This document shows positions 1-14,200 of a stretch of DNA of 64,000 nt, in pieces (position 1 is the first letter of the stretch; every line of letters begins with the position of its first letter). The notes beneath the pieces were generated by a model that worked only from the letters and a program-made list of their open reading frames with translations, ran no database searches and was not told the DNA's origin. The stretch is from contig OY540812.1 of the NCBI GenBank assembly GCA_961205875.1, forward strand, positions 7,068,001-7,132,000, read 5' to 3'. A program made the translations under genes and the position numbers. The DNA is from Sialis fuliginosa. Its lineage: Eukaryota > Arthropoda > Insecta > Megaloptera > Sialidae.

Positions 1-2276
1 TAAATAGTTAAATATTTTTTCTACTTATAAAAATACATATATAATGTGTTTAGTCAACACAAATTAAATAATTATAATTGCATGTAACATAAAATTTTTA
101 CTGCCAAATATTGTTTTCTATTTCATCATCCCAAAATCTAAAAAAAGCTGTTTTCAGGATAATTTATTTTAAGTGCTAAATAAAAGATTTTCAATACAAT
201 TTTCTTAAGAATATAAATGAAAACGTGTTAATTTAATTATTTTTAATGTGTTCTATCAAATATAAATATACGATATTTACTTTATCACAATTATTTATAA
301 ATCTTTAGAAATACCTCAACAAAAGTTTAAATAGGAAGATAAATATTTATAAATAATTATTGTATGATATCATAAAAATTTTCCATGCTAATTGTATCCT
401 TTGATGATTAAGTGAAATACAATAAATTGATGATTGTATTGATGTACTATGATGTAACAAATTCGAAAATATTAAGACAAACATCATCGGTTATCTTTTT
501 CTAGAGCGGAGCTTATATAGTTACATCATTTTAAATAAAAACAAGTATATGTCCCTTTCATTAATTAATTTTATATCAAGTTTAACATATTTTAATATTA
601 AAATTCGGAATATCAAATATTTATTGTCACAAAATTTACTTATGCAATTTTCAATAGATTACATAATAATTTAATTTCACAAATATATATGAGTACGATA
701 AACGAAGGAATATGTCTTTATCTAGCAAATGAGTTTCAAAATATCTGTCTTTGTTTGGTACATGAAGAAATTATTTAAATATGATAATAATCAAATGGGA
801 GAAGCTTACTAAGACTATGATAAGCGAATTTCAATAAAAACTGGACGACCACTTCTGCATTTCACTGTACCTATAAAATATATATTTTAAAAACTTGATG
901 CATTTAAATAAGATGTTTCGTGTGAAAGATGTCTAATTATGGATCCAGACTTTTACCCAGAAACCTAAATGAGATATCTATTGTTTGAGTAAGATATTTA
1001 AATAAATGTTTCTTCTATAATAGAATGCCTCGCATATCAGTATAATTTTGTTAAATTGCTTGTAAATATAAAAAAATATATAAAAGTAAACATATCAAAT
1101 GTTGTAAACAAAAGGGGTAAGCATAATTTTTCTAAACTTTAATTACCAATATTTTTTACTGTCTTGGATAATATACATGTTTGGTTTTATCTTCACATAC
1201 GTAAAAATGATTAGATCTATAATCAATAATATAAACATTTATTAATAGGTTACCCAGATTACTTTTTAATAAATATGTAATATAGATCTATTACGTAATT
1301 AGGAAAATTATCGTAATATGTCAATATAAAAATTATTGTGTCATTAAGTTCCTTGCGATCATATATTTTTGTTTATTTTCGTAATGCATGCAATAATTAA
1401 AAAAAAATATTGATAAATTAAAATAAATATATTACACTAATAGGGATATTTGATAACCCCAAATGCACATCTATAATAATAATATTAGGAAATTAATATT
1501 TACAACATAGATCACTATTTTATAACCTAATTAATTTTTTTTACAGATCGACTATAATTTGAACGTATCTCAATAAATTATAAATTGCGACATATTATTA
1601 TTTAATATACGTTATATTTAAAATCAAAAATTTTACTGATGAATTTTATCAGATCCAATAAATAATTTAAGTGAATATTTTTATTTTTTTAAATAAACTT
1701 CTAATTTTATTGATTATTTGAATTCCATGCAGTTTCATTACATTGTAATTGGAGAAATATATTATATCGGGTGTTTTTTTAAAGACTTTCCAAAATACCG
1801 AATTTTCAGAAAAAAAATTGTAGACATAAGTTTGATATATTGATATTATGGGCTGACCTTAGAAAGGTTACTTTGATGGGTTTTCAGGTTCAGCTTTTCT
1901 TTCTAAAAATTCGTTATTTTGCAAATAATCCGCTGGAAAGTCACCCAGTATAGTGTGATTAAACATTATTTAAAAATGCAATCAAAAAGACATTGCTAAC
2001 GACCATGGTTCCTGAGACAAAAAATAGATAATCACTTTTAAATTATATGTACAATCTAATAAATACCGAACCCTAAAAATTCTCATTATAGTGCTTCACA
2101 AAGCATATACTCATTATATATAATTTGAAATAAATCCAGATAAGAAAAACATAGCAATACATACATGAATTATATATTTCTCTATTGTTAAAATTTATTC
2201 ATTATCAGAAAATTGTTGCTACAAACATTAGTTCACTTCAAGCATTTTTCAAACAACCATTAGAGAATAATTAAAA
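1..2276. other. AT-rich stretch upstream of the channel gene
   Basis: No coding exon, RNA gene or long ORF is supported here. The sequence is AT-rich with A/T runs. The only structured element seen is a short inverted-repeat element at 1767-1948. The promoter of the downstream channel gene probably lies here, but no core promoter can be singled out. Confidence 0.5.
1767..1948. repeat. Short TIR element (MITE-like)
   Basis: The left end (GGGTG, then GACTTTCC) is matched in inverted orientation by the right end (GGAAAGTCACCC near 1935-1947). TA dinucleotides flank both ends and would fit a TA target-site duplication. It has no coding capacity. A related left end occurs at 4041 inside the first channel intron, so this is a dispersed family. 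The superfamily is not assigned. Confidence 0.5.
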
Positions 2277-5200
2277 ATGGGTGTATTGTCAATGGTATTA
2301 AAGAAAATGGCAAGCTTTAAAGTTTTTATAGCACTACGAGATTTTTTTCGAAATTCTTCGATTCATGGATTGAAATTTATATTTAATGAAAATCATCACT
2401 GGACAGAAAGGTAGTGAAGAACAAATTATTAAAAACTATAAAGATCTAATTTTAAGTATATTAGTTTTTTAAATTCTATAAAGTTTTATTGTTTGAAGTT
2501 TAAAAATATTTAATTATTTCGATCAGTATTGTAAATTATGCCAGTTAAAAGTACAATAAACTCTCGCGTATCCGACAATTGCTAGTCCGGCGTACCCCCA
2601 CTTAACAGCATTTAATTCGCTAATCCGGCCTTGCTAGTTCGGCCACTATGTACATATGTATGTACCTATGTATGTATGTATATTTTGTATATGCCTACAT
2701 GTTAGAAAGTGTCATAAAAATATACAGTAAAATATAAAAATTTAAAAGTCATGTCACATGTTAACTGCCGGATTACTGAGTGTGTCGGATAATCCGACCA
2801 TTTTTGTGCTAGGAATAGCCGGATTAGCGAGAGTCTAGTGTAATATATGTATATATGTAATATATATATATTATATAATAATGTAAAGTGACTTGAGAAA
2901 AATCGTCTCTACCGCCTTCCATTCTTTTTTTTTATTCGTCACTGATTTTTTGTGTTATTTTTAACATATAAGTTGCAATAAAAATTACTTCCTTTATAAT
3001 ATAACACATTTTGTAACGAATTTAAATGTATTCATCTAATTCATAGAATAATTGAAAATAATACTTTCAAATAAACCTACTTAAAATTATTTTAATATTG
3101 AAAGTATGCAATTATTATTTAATTTAAAACAGAATGATGTTTCGAACGATATATTGAAAATAATTTTAACTACTAGTATTATCTAGCAGAATAATGTTTT
3201 TAAAATCTAAAAATAAATTATTTATAATACCAAATAAAATTAATTACAATTCGACCCTACCGATTTAAGTATCTTAAGAAACTCCCAATTAAGTATCATT
3301 AATTATATTTATAGATAAAAATGTGACTATAAATTAAATTATTACTCTATATAAGTAATCTAAATTATCTTCAAAGAACAACATGTTTTCAATCGTATCA
3401 ATATTTATGACCTTTTAACATCTAAAACATCTCAAATGAACTGTTTTAAATCAATACTTATATGATAACTTTAGTCTTGACAAAGGTAAATGAAAGTGAT
3501 AATGTAAATATACATATATATACATAGAATTAAGATATTAGATTTTTGTTGCACTTGACGTGCATGTCCTAGTTCAAAGATGCGAGAAAATTTTATTGAC
3601 ATGCAAAACATTTGTATAACTACAAAAAATTCTAGAATCGATTTTATGATGTAGGTATACTTAAATATTTCTCAATCATCCAATTCAAAAAAATATTTAA
3701 ATGTTATATTACCGAACAATTATTTTTATACCTTAATGTAAACTGACAATAATATTATTAAAAATAATGTTGTTTCTATTTTTTTTATTTTTGGTAATAC
3801 CTATTGACACGCTAACTATTTTTGTTTATTTTTTATTTTTTTGACACGTGAACATAAAAAGGTTCATCAAGTTACTTTAGATTTTATAAAAAAAAAATAT
3901 TTCTTATGGATTTAAACATGAAATGTACTTTAAATTTACTTTATAACATGTTTTATTATACTCGTACTATCAGTCAATAGTAATTTATTTATCATAATAA
4001 ATTAATTATAATAAACACATTACTACTTTGTGTCTATATACCGGATGTTTTTTTAAAGACTTTCCAGCGGAGTATTTCGAAAATAACGAATTTTTATAAA
4101 AAAATATTTCAGACAAAAGATTCATGGTTTCGAGGGGGCAAAATATTGACTTTATGGGGTGATCTTAGAAAGGTCACTTTGATGGTTTTTTAGGTTATTT
4201 AGGTATATTTTTTGTTACAGATTCGTAATTTACGAAAAAAGTTATCAACTTTTACTTGAAACATTTTTTCTGAAAATGTCAATTTTTTATGACATGGAGC
4301 AAAACAAAGAAATTTTTGGAATTTCAATAATTTTTGTTTGCAAAATTTACGATATGAGTTAGATTTTCAATATGTATTAATTAAATCCAAATCTGTAATT
4401 AATTTGAGTAAATATTACTCAAAATATTTCAAATTACGTCTTATATCTTTTAGATTATATATAAATTAGCAGAATCAGATAAGCAGCTATTTTCTGGGTA
4501 GCATTGCCTCTTTCTTTTGCATATCTACTGCAACGTGCAACGAAACGTTGGCCAATAGAACGACCATATCGATGCGCTTAAATCAATTAATTAGAGTAGA
4601 TTAATCTCTTAGTATGTTATTGTTTGATTTTATAATTTTTTCAGAGTATTTTGGTTGGTAACAATCACAGTGTCTTGGTATGGGTGTGTCGAATTAGCTA
4701 AAGCCTCGTGGGATGATTTTATAAACAACCCTATGAGTTTTGCAGCGGATACAAATTATTTAGAATGGGATACTCGATTTCCAGCTATTATTATCTGTGA
4801 AGTAGATAACTCTGATCGGATTGCAAAAATAACAGATAAGTATGCAAAACATAATTATCAAAATGCTCTTTTACTATGAATTTTTTAAATCATACGTTAA
4901 GTTTAATAAATCGAATCAGAGATAAATGGCCATAAGACGTGTATCTTGTAATATACTTAAGTATATCGTAGTTCCAGGGGGAGGGGTGCATAAAATTTGG
5001 ATCTTCAGAAGAAGATATTTTTTAAATTACGAGCCCTAATCGCTGAATTATTATGCGATTTTGCTGATTTTTACTTGTATATACATTTAGAATCTTGAAA
5101 TCAAGTATTATAAGCCTCATATTTAACGTTAAAAAGTTAGAAATAACGCAATTTTTATCGTAAATTATTGTTTGACATTTAAAAACTATACCTTCTCCTG

Positions 5201-8200
5201 CAAAGTTAATTTCTTGTTTGTGTCTTACGACAATTCAACGGTTATGATTTGATATGTAAGTAATAACTATGTACATAGATGCAAGTCAATTCACTTATTA
5301 GTTGAGTACAAATACAAAATATTACTACACACTATTTTACACTTCCGCGGTGAACATTTGATTAAATAGACCGAGACAAAAGAACTATGTCGTTCCTCAT
5401 ATTTATTCTATATAATTGTAGTACTATAAAACACACAAATTGAAGAATTTCATTTATTACATAAATAAATTTTATTTAGCGTCTATGTTTCAAAACTTCC
5501 GTGGTTATCATTATACCAAATATATGGATCCAATTTAAAGTTTTTAAATAAATAAATAAATAAAAAAGAACATAATCTTACCCATCATTGAAGTTGTTCG
5601 TTTTTAATTTTAAAAATTTGCATTATTATTGCATTTTTGTTTTCATAATTTTGTAAGTAAATAATACCTAATTTTTGTTTAAAAATATTGAAAAATGAAT
5701 TCAACTATATATTGTGTACCTACAATATATTTTAAAAAAATTGAATTAATTTATTTCCTCTTTCATTTGAAAATCGGTAGGTAACATTTGAGCAAGCGAA
5801 CACTTTTTTATTTTTTATTTAAAAAATGAGTTTTGTAAGTTTTGAATTTTACTTTTAAGCCCCCTGCAGGTGCCGTTTTTTATTTAGTAAAAAAATTAAG
5901 AAAGAGGGTCAAATTTCACTGGTTTAATTATACATTTAAACGTGCCACATGCCTTAAATATTTTTTTTAAACATATTTTACTAGAGGGCGTCATTTTACA
6001 TGTTCAGTAAAAATTTCAAGTTTCTAGCTTATATAGTTTACGAGATATTTTGCTTGTACTGAAAAAGATGAACGGACAGACGGACGGACGACAAAGTGAG
6101 ATTAATAGGGTTTCTTCGGAACGCTAAAAAAGGAGATATCGAAATAATACACACTATTAACTCAACCTGTATGTACTATAATTTGTCTTCTGTTACCTGT
6201 ACATTGTTTTTCATCTGGTATTAATTACCTATCTAGAATATTAAGTATAGATGAATAAATCGTTTATATTTATAATAACTTTGTAATTAAAACCCAATCA
6301 ATTGCGTCACTTCAAAGAAAACAATTTATCATGCATATGTAACAAAATAAATGCACAACTGATTGCGGCGTTATTTCTACAAATTACACATAATTACTCG
6401 AGTATAAACAAAAACGAAACTTAAGGTGGCTACACACGTAACTGCAGGCTTGACAAGTATGCATGATCCAACTTTTTGTACAAGCACATACATACAATTT
6501 CTCTGACACCACCACACAGTACAAGTATGCTTAAACAAGCGCCAGTTTGCGCTTGGACTATGTTAAGCTCGGACGACGATGCGCTCGTTTTGGCTGCTTT
6601 TTGCCTTACCCACAAGAGGAAAACGCGAAAGAAGAATTGTGGTGTAGAGTGGTTAATAATAAATAAAAAAACATATTCCCACATTAATTTACTGAAAAGG
6701 GGAAGCAACAGCACGGTCCATGAGAATTTCAATGAGCTTGTAGTATATCAAACTAGAGCAAAAATAAAAAGACACGTGTCCAACAATTTGATCTCATAGG
6801 CCTTAATTACAAAGATAATTAACTTTGAAAATTTATGTATTCAATATAACCGTGTATTATGTTCGCTCGAAATATAAGTGTGTTGGCCGTACGGTCAACG
6901 CGCTGGCGTGTCTCGCCTGGTTTTAAGATTTTGATTTTAATTTTTATTTACAATTATTTTTATTTTTTTTGTACACATTACCTCTCCAACTTGCGTAAAA
7001 ATCGATAAATTAGACATAAATAAAACATATATTATTATTGACAATAGATGTTTGTGGTTTCTTTCAAGTTTGTTTTTTATTAAAACTTTTCAATTTATTA
7101 ATTAAAAACTAATGAGTTGTGTCAATAATAAATTAAATTTACTTTAAAACAAATTAATAATTATGTACTGGCGTATATATTAATATTTTCATTGTCAATA
7201 ATAATATATGTTTTATTTATGTCTAATTTATCGATTTTTACGCAAGTGGGAGAGGTAATGTGTACAAAAAAATACAAAATAATTGTAAATTAAAATTAAA
7301 ATCAAAATCTTAAAACCAGGCGAGACGCCAGCGCGTTGTCCGTAGGGCCAACACACTTATATTTCGAGCGAACATAATGCACGGTTATATTGAATACACA
7401 AATTTTCAAAGTTAATTATCTTTGTAATTAAGGCCTATGAGATCAAATTGTTGGACACGTGTCTTTTTATTTTTGCTCTAGTTTGACATACCACAAGCTC
7501 ATTGAAATTCTCATTAACCGTGCTGTTGCTTCCCCTTGTGAGTAAATTGAAGATATATCATAATTATCTCAGAATGAATGAAGAAACTTATTTGAATATT
7601 TTGTCACCGTTAATTAAAAAGGATATGATCATGAGAGAAGCGCTATAACCCCTCACGGAAGATTTACAGCAACCTGTAGAGTATGTAGAGCTCACTTACG
7701 ACTGACATTTGCTTGTACAAACCTGCACGTTCTTAGTACATACGTTCAGTTTCGCTTGTGCAAGCGTGGCTTGCTAAGCTTGTCAAGCTTGCATGATTTA
7801 AATTCAATCCATCTTCAGGCGGCTTGTACAATTAAAATGATTGCGCAAAATTATCCTACAGACTGCTTGTACAAAAAGATGGATCATGCATGCTTGTCAA
7901 GTTTGCAGTTACGTGTGGTGTAGCCACCTTTATGTTTATAATCCTTATGTGGTATTTTTCAGAATGTACGGTGATCCACACGATTACAATATCGATGAAG
8001 TCATCAAAGAGTTGACGTATTTTCGTGGGATGTCTTATTACACTTTACAACTATGTGTTGGTCCTGAAAAAAATGTACTTTGTCCTAGTAATAACTTTAG
8101 CTATATTGCAAACGTGGTAAGTATTCAATTATTTACCTAGTTTAATTATAAATGAATTAAAACAAAAAAAAATTCGATTTAATTTTAGTAAAGTTATATT

Positions 8201-11200
8201 TAATAGTTTGTCTATTAAAAACAGATGGCTCCAAATGTACTTTATATTTTGAAAAAAACTATTTTTGAAAAAAAAATTGTATGTTCAATTTTTTCAGATT
8301 TTTTTCACTATTAATAGTTGTATTGTTTTTTTTTAATATGCTAAGCGGAGATTTTATAAAATAAAATAATATTATAAATAATAATATACGAATGCTGACA
8401 GACAAACAGATAGACGTAATTAATTAAAATTAAATCCGCGATCGACTGATACATTTTATTTTCCTCATCAATAGAACATATTTATTATAATAAAATATAT
8501 TCTATAATGGTCAAAAATTACTATACCATGAGTGTTTATATAATTAACAAGTATACGTATAACTTATAAATATTAACATTCATATAAACATGTCTTTATA
8601 ATTTTTAGTGACAGAACAATGTCACTGCAATAAGTATATTTATTTACACTTAATTTGTTTTCATATTGATTGAGAATGGTATTATGATGTACAGTTAAAA
8701 TTAATATTCAATGGTTTTATTTGTATAAGGTAGGTAACTGTGTCGTATGCGATTTACGGAAGACTGAATTATTCTAAACAAAAATAACCCCCAGCTTCGC
8801 CACTAGTAATTGGTTAATGTACGAGTAACATTACATATGAATAGAGAACTGTAGATCGCATATGACAAGAAATACCTTATAGATATCATATTAAAAAAAA
8901 ATTTTTTTAATTTGAGGGAAATAAAATTACCTTTTAAGTATATAGATTACTAAATATTTCTAATGGTTTTTCATTTTATTCAAAAAATTTATGACGAACA
9001 TATCTACTTATACCTTAAAAATATTTTTCTAATAAATTTATATTTAGTTTATTAACTAATTAGTTGCTAAACACCTGTAGCTTAGCGATTAAACTTAAAG
9101 GTGTAAAATATTCAGAACTAAATTTTACTTTTCTTACATTTCAACCGTTAAATAAAATTACATAGACGTTACTTTCATCTCTATTCTCAAATTTGATTTA
9201 CTTTGGAAAATAAGGAAATAAATATATAGTACATTTTAACAATATCTAAAACATTGCATTAACGTAATTCAGTACCTATGTCAATAATTAATATTTTTTT
9301 AAAATACGTCACATATTTTTTATATCCTTTACAACTTGACGCATTTCAAAAAAGGACATAGAAATTTTCCAAAACTTATGAATGATTTAAATATAGTGAC
9401 GTGTGTATCAATAAATATTCAATATGCTAATTAAAATTTACAATGATTTCAGCAAATAATTTGAAACAAAAAACTCGTTCGCGGTTTTATGATCAAATTA
9501 TACAAAATGTATTAAATTTTACTTTTCTAGTAAAAAAGGATATAATATAAGCTCCTTTACCTCCCCCCTCCCTGTTTACGTCAATGTTTAAGATTTACAA
9601 AATCAAACATATGTTACATTAAAAAAAATATTTTTTTAGGTTCGAAGTAATTGTATAGAAACTTTTCAAAAGTGCAAATGGAATAATGAAGAATTCGACT
9701 GCTGCAGATATTTCGTTCCTATGGATACAGAATTAGGCGTCTGTTATGCTATAAACTCCATACAAACAAGGTAAAAACAATATTTTTTGTATTAAAAAAT
9801 AAATAAAATAAATCTCATTTTACAATCTTCAGAAATTTTCTGACCAAATATTTTAATCTATTTGCAGAACACTCTCCCCCAAGGTGTAGTAATATAAAAT
9901 AATAATAAAATACCACACTAAATTAAATATTGATTCATGTAGTACAAATTTTAAACTATCAAATTATTTATTTGCAGATATTTAACAAAAGGTAGAACAT
10001 TTCAATTAATTTCTAACATGAAAACTGGTCCAGGAGCGTTAATTGTTGAAATAAAAATACCTGCAAACGTAAGTAGATACCTCTACTTACTACTTATGTA
10101 TGTATACATTGTATACACTTAATAATCAGTTAATTAAAGTTATTTTTTAAATACCAGCTCTTAGTACATTTAAAAATATATATATATAATGCATATAATG
10201 ATTATAGAATATTATTTAAATGTCAAATCAAAAAGTAATTTACTTAAAAGATCTCGGATAATGGAAAAGTAATGCAAAGTAGCTTATTTAATGACAATTA
10301 TAAGATAAGTTTATAGTAGCAGGATACCAGAGTAATTACAGATAATATTATGTTCTGAAAATAAAAACAATATTTATAATTATTTATTTATTGACGTTGA
10401 TTCTTATTAGATAGCTTTATAATAATTGAGTTCCGTGATGATGTCAAGATAATTCTGGACATGATGGTGTTGTTTGATCAAAATTATTGTAATTTATAAT
10501 AATTATTTTATATTAAATAAATCATTATAAACATTGTTTTAAATTATTTTGTAGATATATATAATGGGTGAAGATGAAGTACCATCATTGACGACTCCAC
10601 CAACAGATACTTTTACAGTCGCACCAAAAACATTACACAGAAGGTATATGACTATTAAAGAAATTGATAATGAAGAACAGGTAAATAAATTCAAATATAA
10701 TAAATGTTACAATGAAGAATATTGAAATCTTAACATTCGAGTAAAAAATTGTTTTGATGAGAAAACCGAAAAGTTGTCTAGGAAATAAATTATTGATCAT
10801 CGTGAGTATAACAGAACAAGAACAGAACGAATCTATCATGCATGATTGAAAAAATAGATAAAGCAAATTTTATTTAAAAAATTATCGGGAGGTTAAATAG
10901 TTAAATAGGGTATATATAAAGTAATAAAAAAAATATCTGCCAAGTAAATGCACAGTGCTTTCTCGTGCTAAATTCACCAAAGGTAGTTAATTATTGAACA
11001 ATTTTAATAAAAACCGATAGTGTTCAGATAAATTGCCTGGAATTGGTTAACCATTTAATTTTTATACAATTTAACTAAAAAATATAAGTTCGGAATTTTT
11101 CTTAAGACGCACCTGATTATTTTTTCGTATATATTTTTAATTTTGGACTTCGAAGATACGCCACTCAAAAGGAAAAAATAAAAGACTTTTTAAGAAAAAA

Positions 11201-14200
11201 AGCCAAGCCAAAAAAAAAAACTTTTTAAAAAGAACAAAATAAAACCGACTTGAAAAACTGCTAAATTTAATTATTTTATACTTTTCAGTATTTTCAGGGT
11301 TTTTTTGAAGTCGGTTTAATTTTTTTCTTAAAAAGTTTTTTTATCAATGGAGATAAAGCATTAGAATAAAGTGGAAGTGGTTTTATAAAAATCGTATTTA
11401 TTATTATTATATTATTAAAATTACTTAAACTTTAAAAATTATAGCAGCCACAATTTCTAATTGAAGAACAAGTTATTGGTTTTTTTTTTCTATAGTATTA
11501 TAATATTCTTTTCAAATAATTTTTACGCAAATGTACATTTGTTTACAAGGTACGTAACTTAAACCCTGGCCAAAGAAAATGCCGGTACAATAACGAGCGC
11601 GATAATATAGATGTATACAAGCATTACAGCTACAGTACTTGCTGCGTTCAATGCAGGAAGGACGAACAGTTACGGATATGTAACTGCACACAACATTTCA
11701 TGCCAAACACAGGTATTTTAACTGTTTCATTTAATAGAGTAAATAAGAAAATAGTCACTCTGGGGAATAATTTAGATAAATTTATAACTGCAAAACTGTA
11801 AGATCCAAGTCCAAACTTTGTTTAGAGAATTTGTCACACCAAAATAATGATAAAAAATACCACATATTATAGGTACTTTTGGAGAAAAATATAATTTTCA
11901 TAAAAATTTTCAAAAAATTAAATATATTTTTTGACTGATGAGCAATAACTCTGAACTGGAAACACGACCAGCAAAAACGCTAATACCTATTGAAAAATAC
12001 GTTAGTTAATTACCTATGAAACTGACGCATTGTGGTTGCTCTAGTTACGTTACTTTGGAAGTTATGAGATAATCTTTGTTTGTAAGTACTACTCTGAAGG
12101 ACCTTTTTAAACACCCTACAGCTCAGAGGGTGTTGAAGATAGATCCCCCCTTTCCGTACAATTTTTTACTCACAATGAGCCAAGGAATCAGCTTCTAAAA
12201 TATTTGTATCCCAAACCAGATCAGCCTGTGTATATTTTTTCATGATATAAATTTAATTTGTTTACCTCCGCACGTGGAGAAAGAAACTATTACCCTGTAT
12301 TATATAGAAATTTGTTTGATAGCGTACTGTAAACACGTTAATCGGGGTATTGAATTTTGTAGTTTTTTATTTAGAATCTGAAACTAGCACTTAAATTGGC
12401 TAAAATTATAGACAAAGAGCATGAATTGTGCATCACAAAAAAGAGATAGAGCGTAGTATAAAACGATAAAGTGTTCTTTGGGTTATATCTCTATCTTCAG
12501 TTTTGAGAACCAAATTTTACACATTATGTTACTACAATCCATGTCTATGCCCTGGATAGTAAGTTTAACAATTGTAGTAAACCTACTTGAAAACGTGAAC
12601 GAAGTATACATTAAAATTAATTAAAAGTAAATTAAAACCAGTAACATGATCAAGGGATCAACATCTGAATAAAGTAGACAAGGGTATTCTTTGGTAACAT
12701 GGAAATGTCATTATATTTTTGTTACTTTATTTTCAATTCCGTATACACTCAACAGGTTTGCATTGTGGTTTAACGATGCGCTTGTAACCAAACATGCATA
12801 AGTACAGTTTTCGTTAAGATGACGTCAAGAGAGAACACATAAAAATATATGTTATGGTTTATTATAATATAATAGTATATTCATATATTACAATTATGTT
12901 GTTAATGAAGATTAATTACTAATTATATAGTTTTACAGATTTTTTTACAATATGTTTAATTATAATACTATACTTTATTACCGACTGCTTTATACGAAGA
13001 TCTACGCAACGATAATATCTGAAACAATTGGAATAAAAAAATTTAATATACGGCATTATAAAGAAATAACTAAAATTTGTTAATTAACAAGCACTTCAAA
13101 ACGGGAGTTATATGACGTTAATTGGCAGTTTATTTTCCGCCGGTCCGGGCAACCAAACCTTAATAATATTGTCTTCTTGTATTTTTTTCACATTCCAAGT
13201 TTTTTCCCCTCACGCGCATAAAGTGCACACGAATAAATATACGCGTTTATTATTGGGGTTATTGCGCTGATTATAAACTGTCATTTCTGTATGAAAAGTA
13301 GAACGTACAGGCGTAGGCTCGGCGTACATTACTATAATTGGTCGACAAAAAAACAGGAGAAGGTGGTAAACAATCGGACAATAATGATATTTTACTTAAT
13401 AAAAACGGTGGTGATATATTTGAAAATATCTTGTACGATGAGAGTCTATTTGTGTTTTATTAAATTGAAATACCACTGTTCTAAATTCCAAAACAAATTC
13501 ATAAAGAATACCCCGTTGAAAGTGTTTGTTCTTCATCCATTTTTGTCTGCTAGCTTGGCCTTTTCAGACAGCTCCTTCGTGGTTGATTTTTAATTTGGAG
13601 TATGTGTAGTGCGTGTATTGTAAGAGTATATGTGTGTTAAGGAGCGCAGGGACACAAGATGGAATGGGAAGTTGCTTATGGGCCAATCATAGCAGGTTAC
13701 AACGAATAGGGTGGCCGGGATTATAGGAATTATGTAGGAAGTCACTTAGGTTATTCACATAGAACATATTATTATATAAGATTTATATTTTTATTTCGGA
13801 TTTTTGTAGAAAAGTAAAGTGTTTGTTAGCTTACAAATTTTTGTCAATTTCTTTGCAATACCGGATATTATAAATAAATTGTTTTGGAGTAAAGGAAACA
13901 ATTTCTTTAATTTATTACACGCATTAATATGATTAATAGACTATTTTCATGTTAGCAGTGTTCTATTTATTTTTTGTGCTAATTATGTGTGCATATATTC
14001 TCTTCATGTAACATTTTAAACAGTTAATTGCAAAATATTAAATAGTTAAACATGAGTTGCAAAAAAAACGAATATATGTACGGTAGTTGCAACATATAGT
14101 AAATATGGAAATAAACAAATAAATTCAAAAAAATATTGAGTAATAAATAAATATGTATTTGCTAAATTTTGCTAATGTAAGTCATTTTATCATCCTGCTA

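Noticed and set aside
6430..6799. 100-aa and 107-aa ORFs in the channel intron
   Set aside because: They lie on opposite strands of the foldback element, overlap each other, and resemble no transposase.
12826..12834. Isolated TGACGTCA (CRE) in channel intron 7
   Set aside because: A single 8-bp match with no surrounding element structure; expected by chance at this scale.
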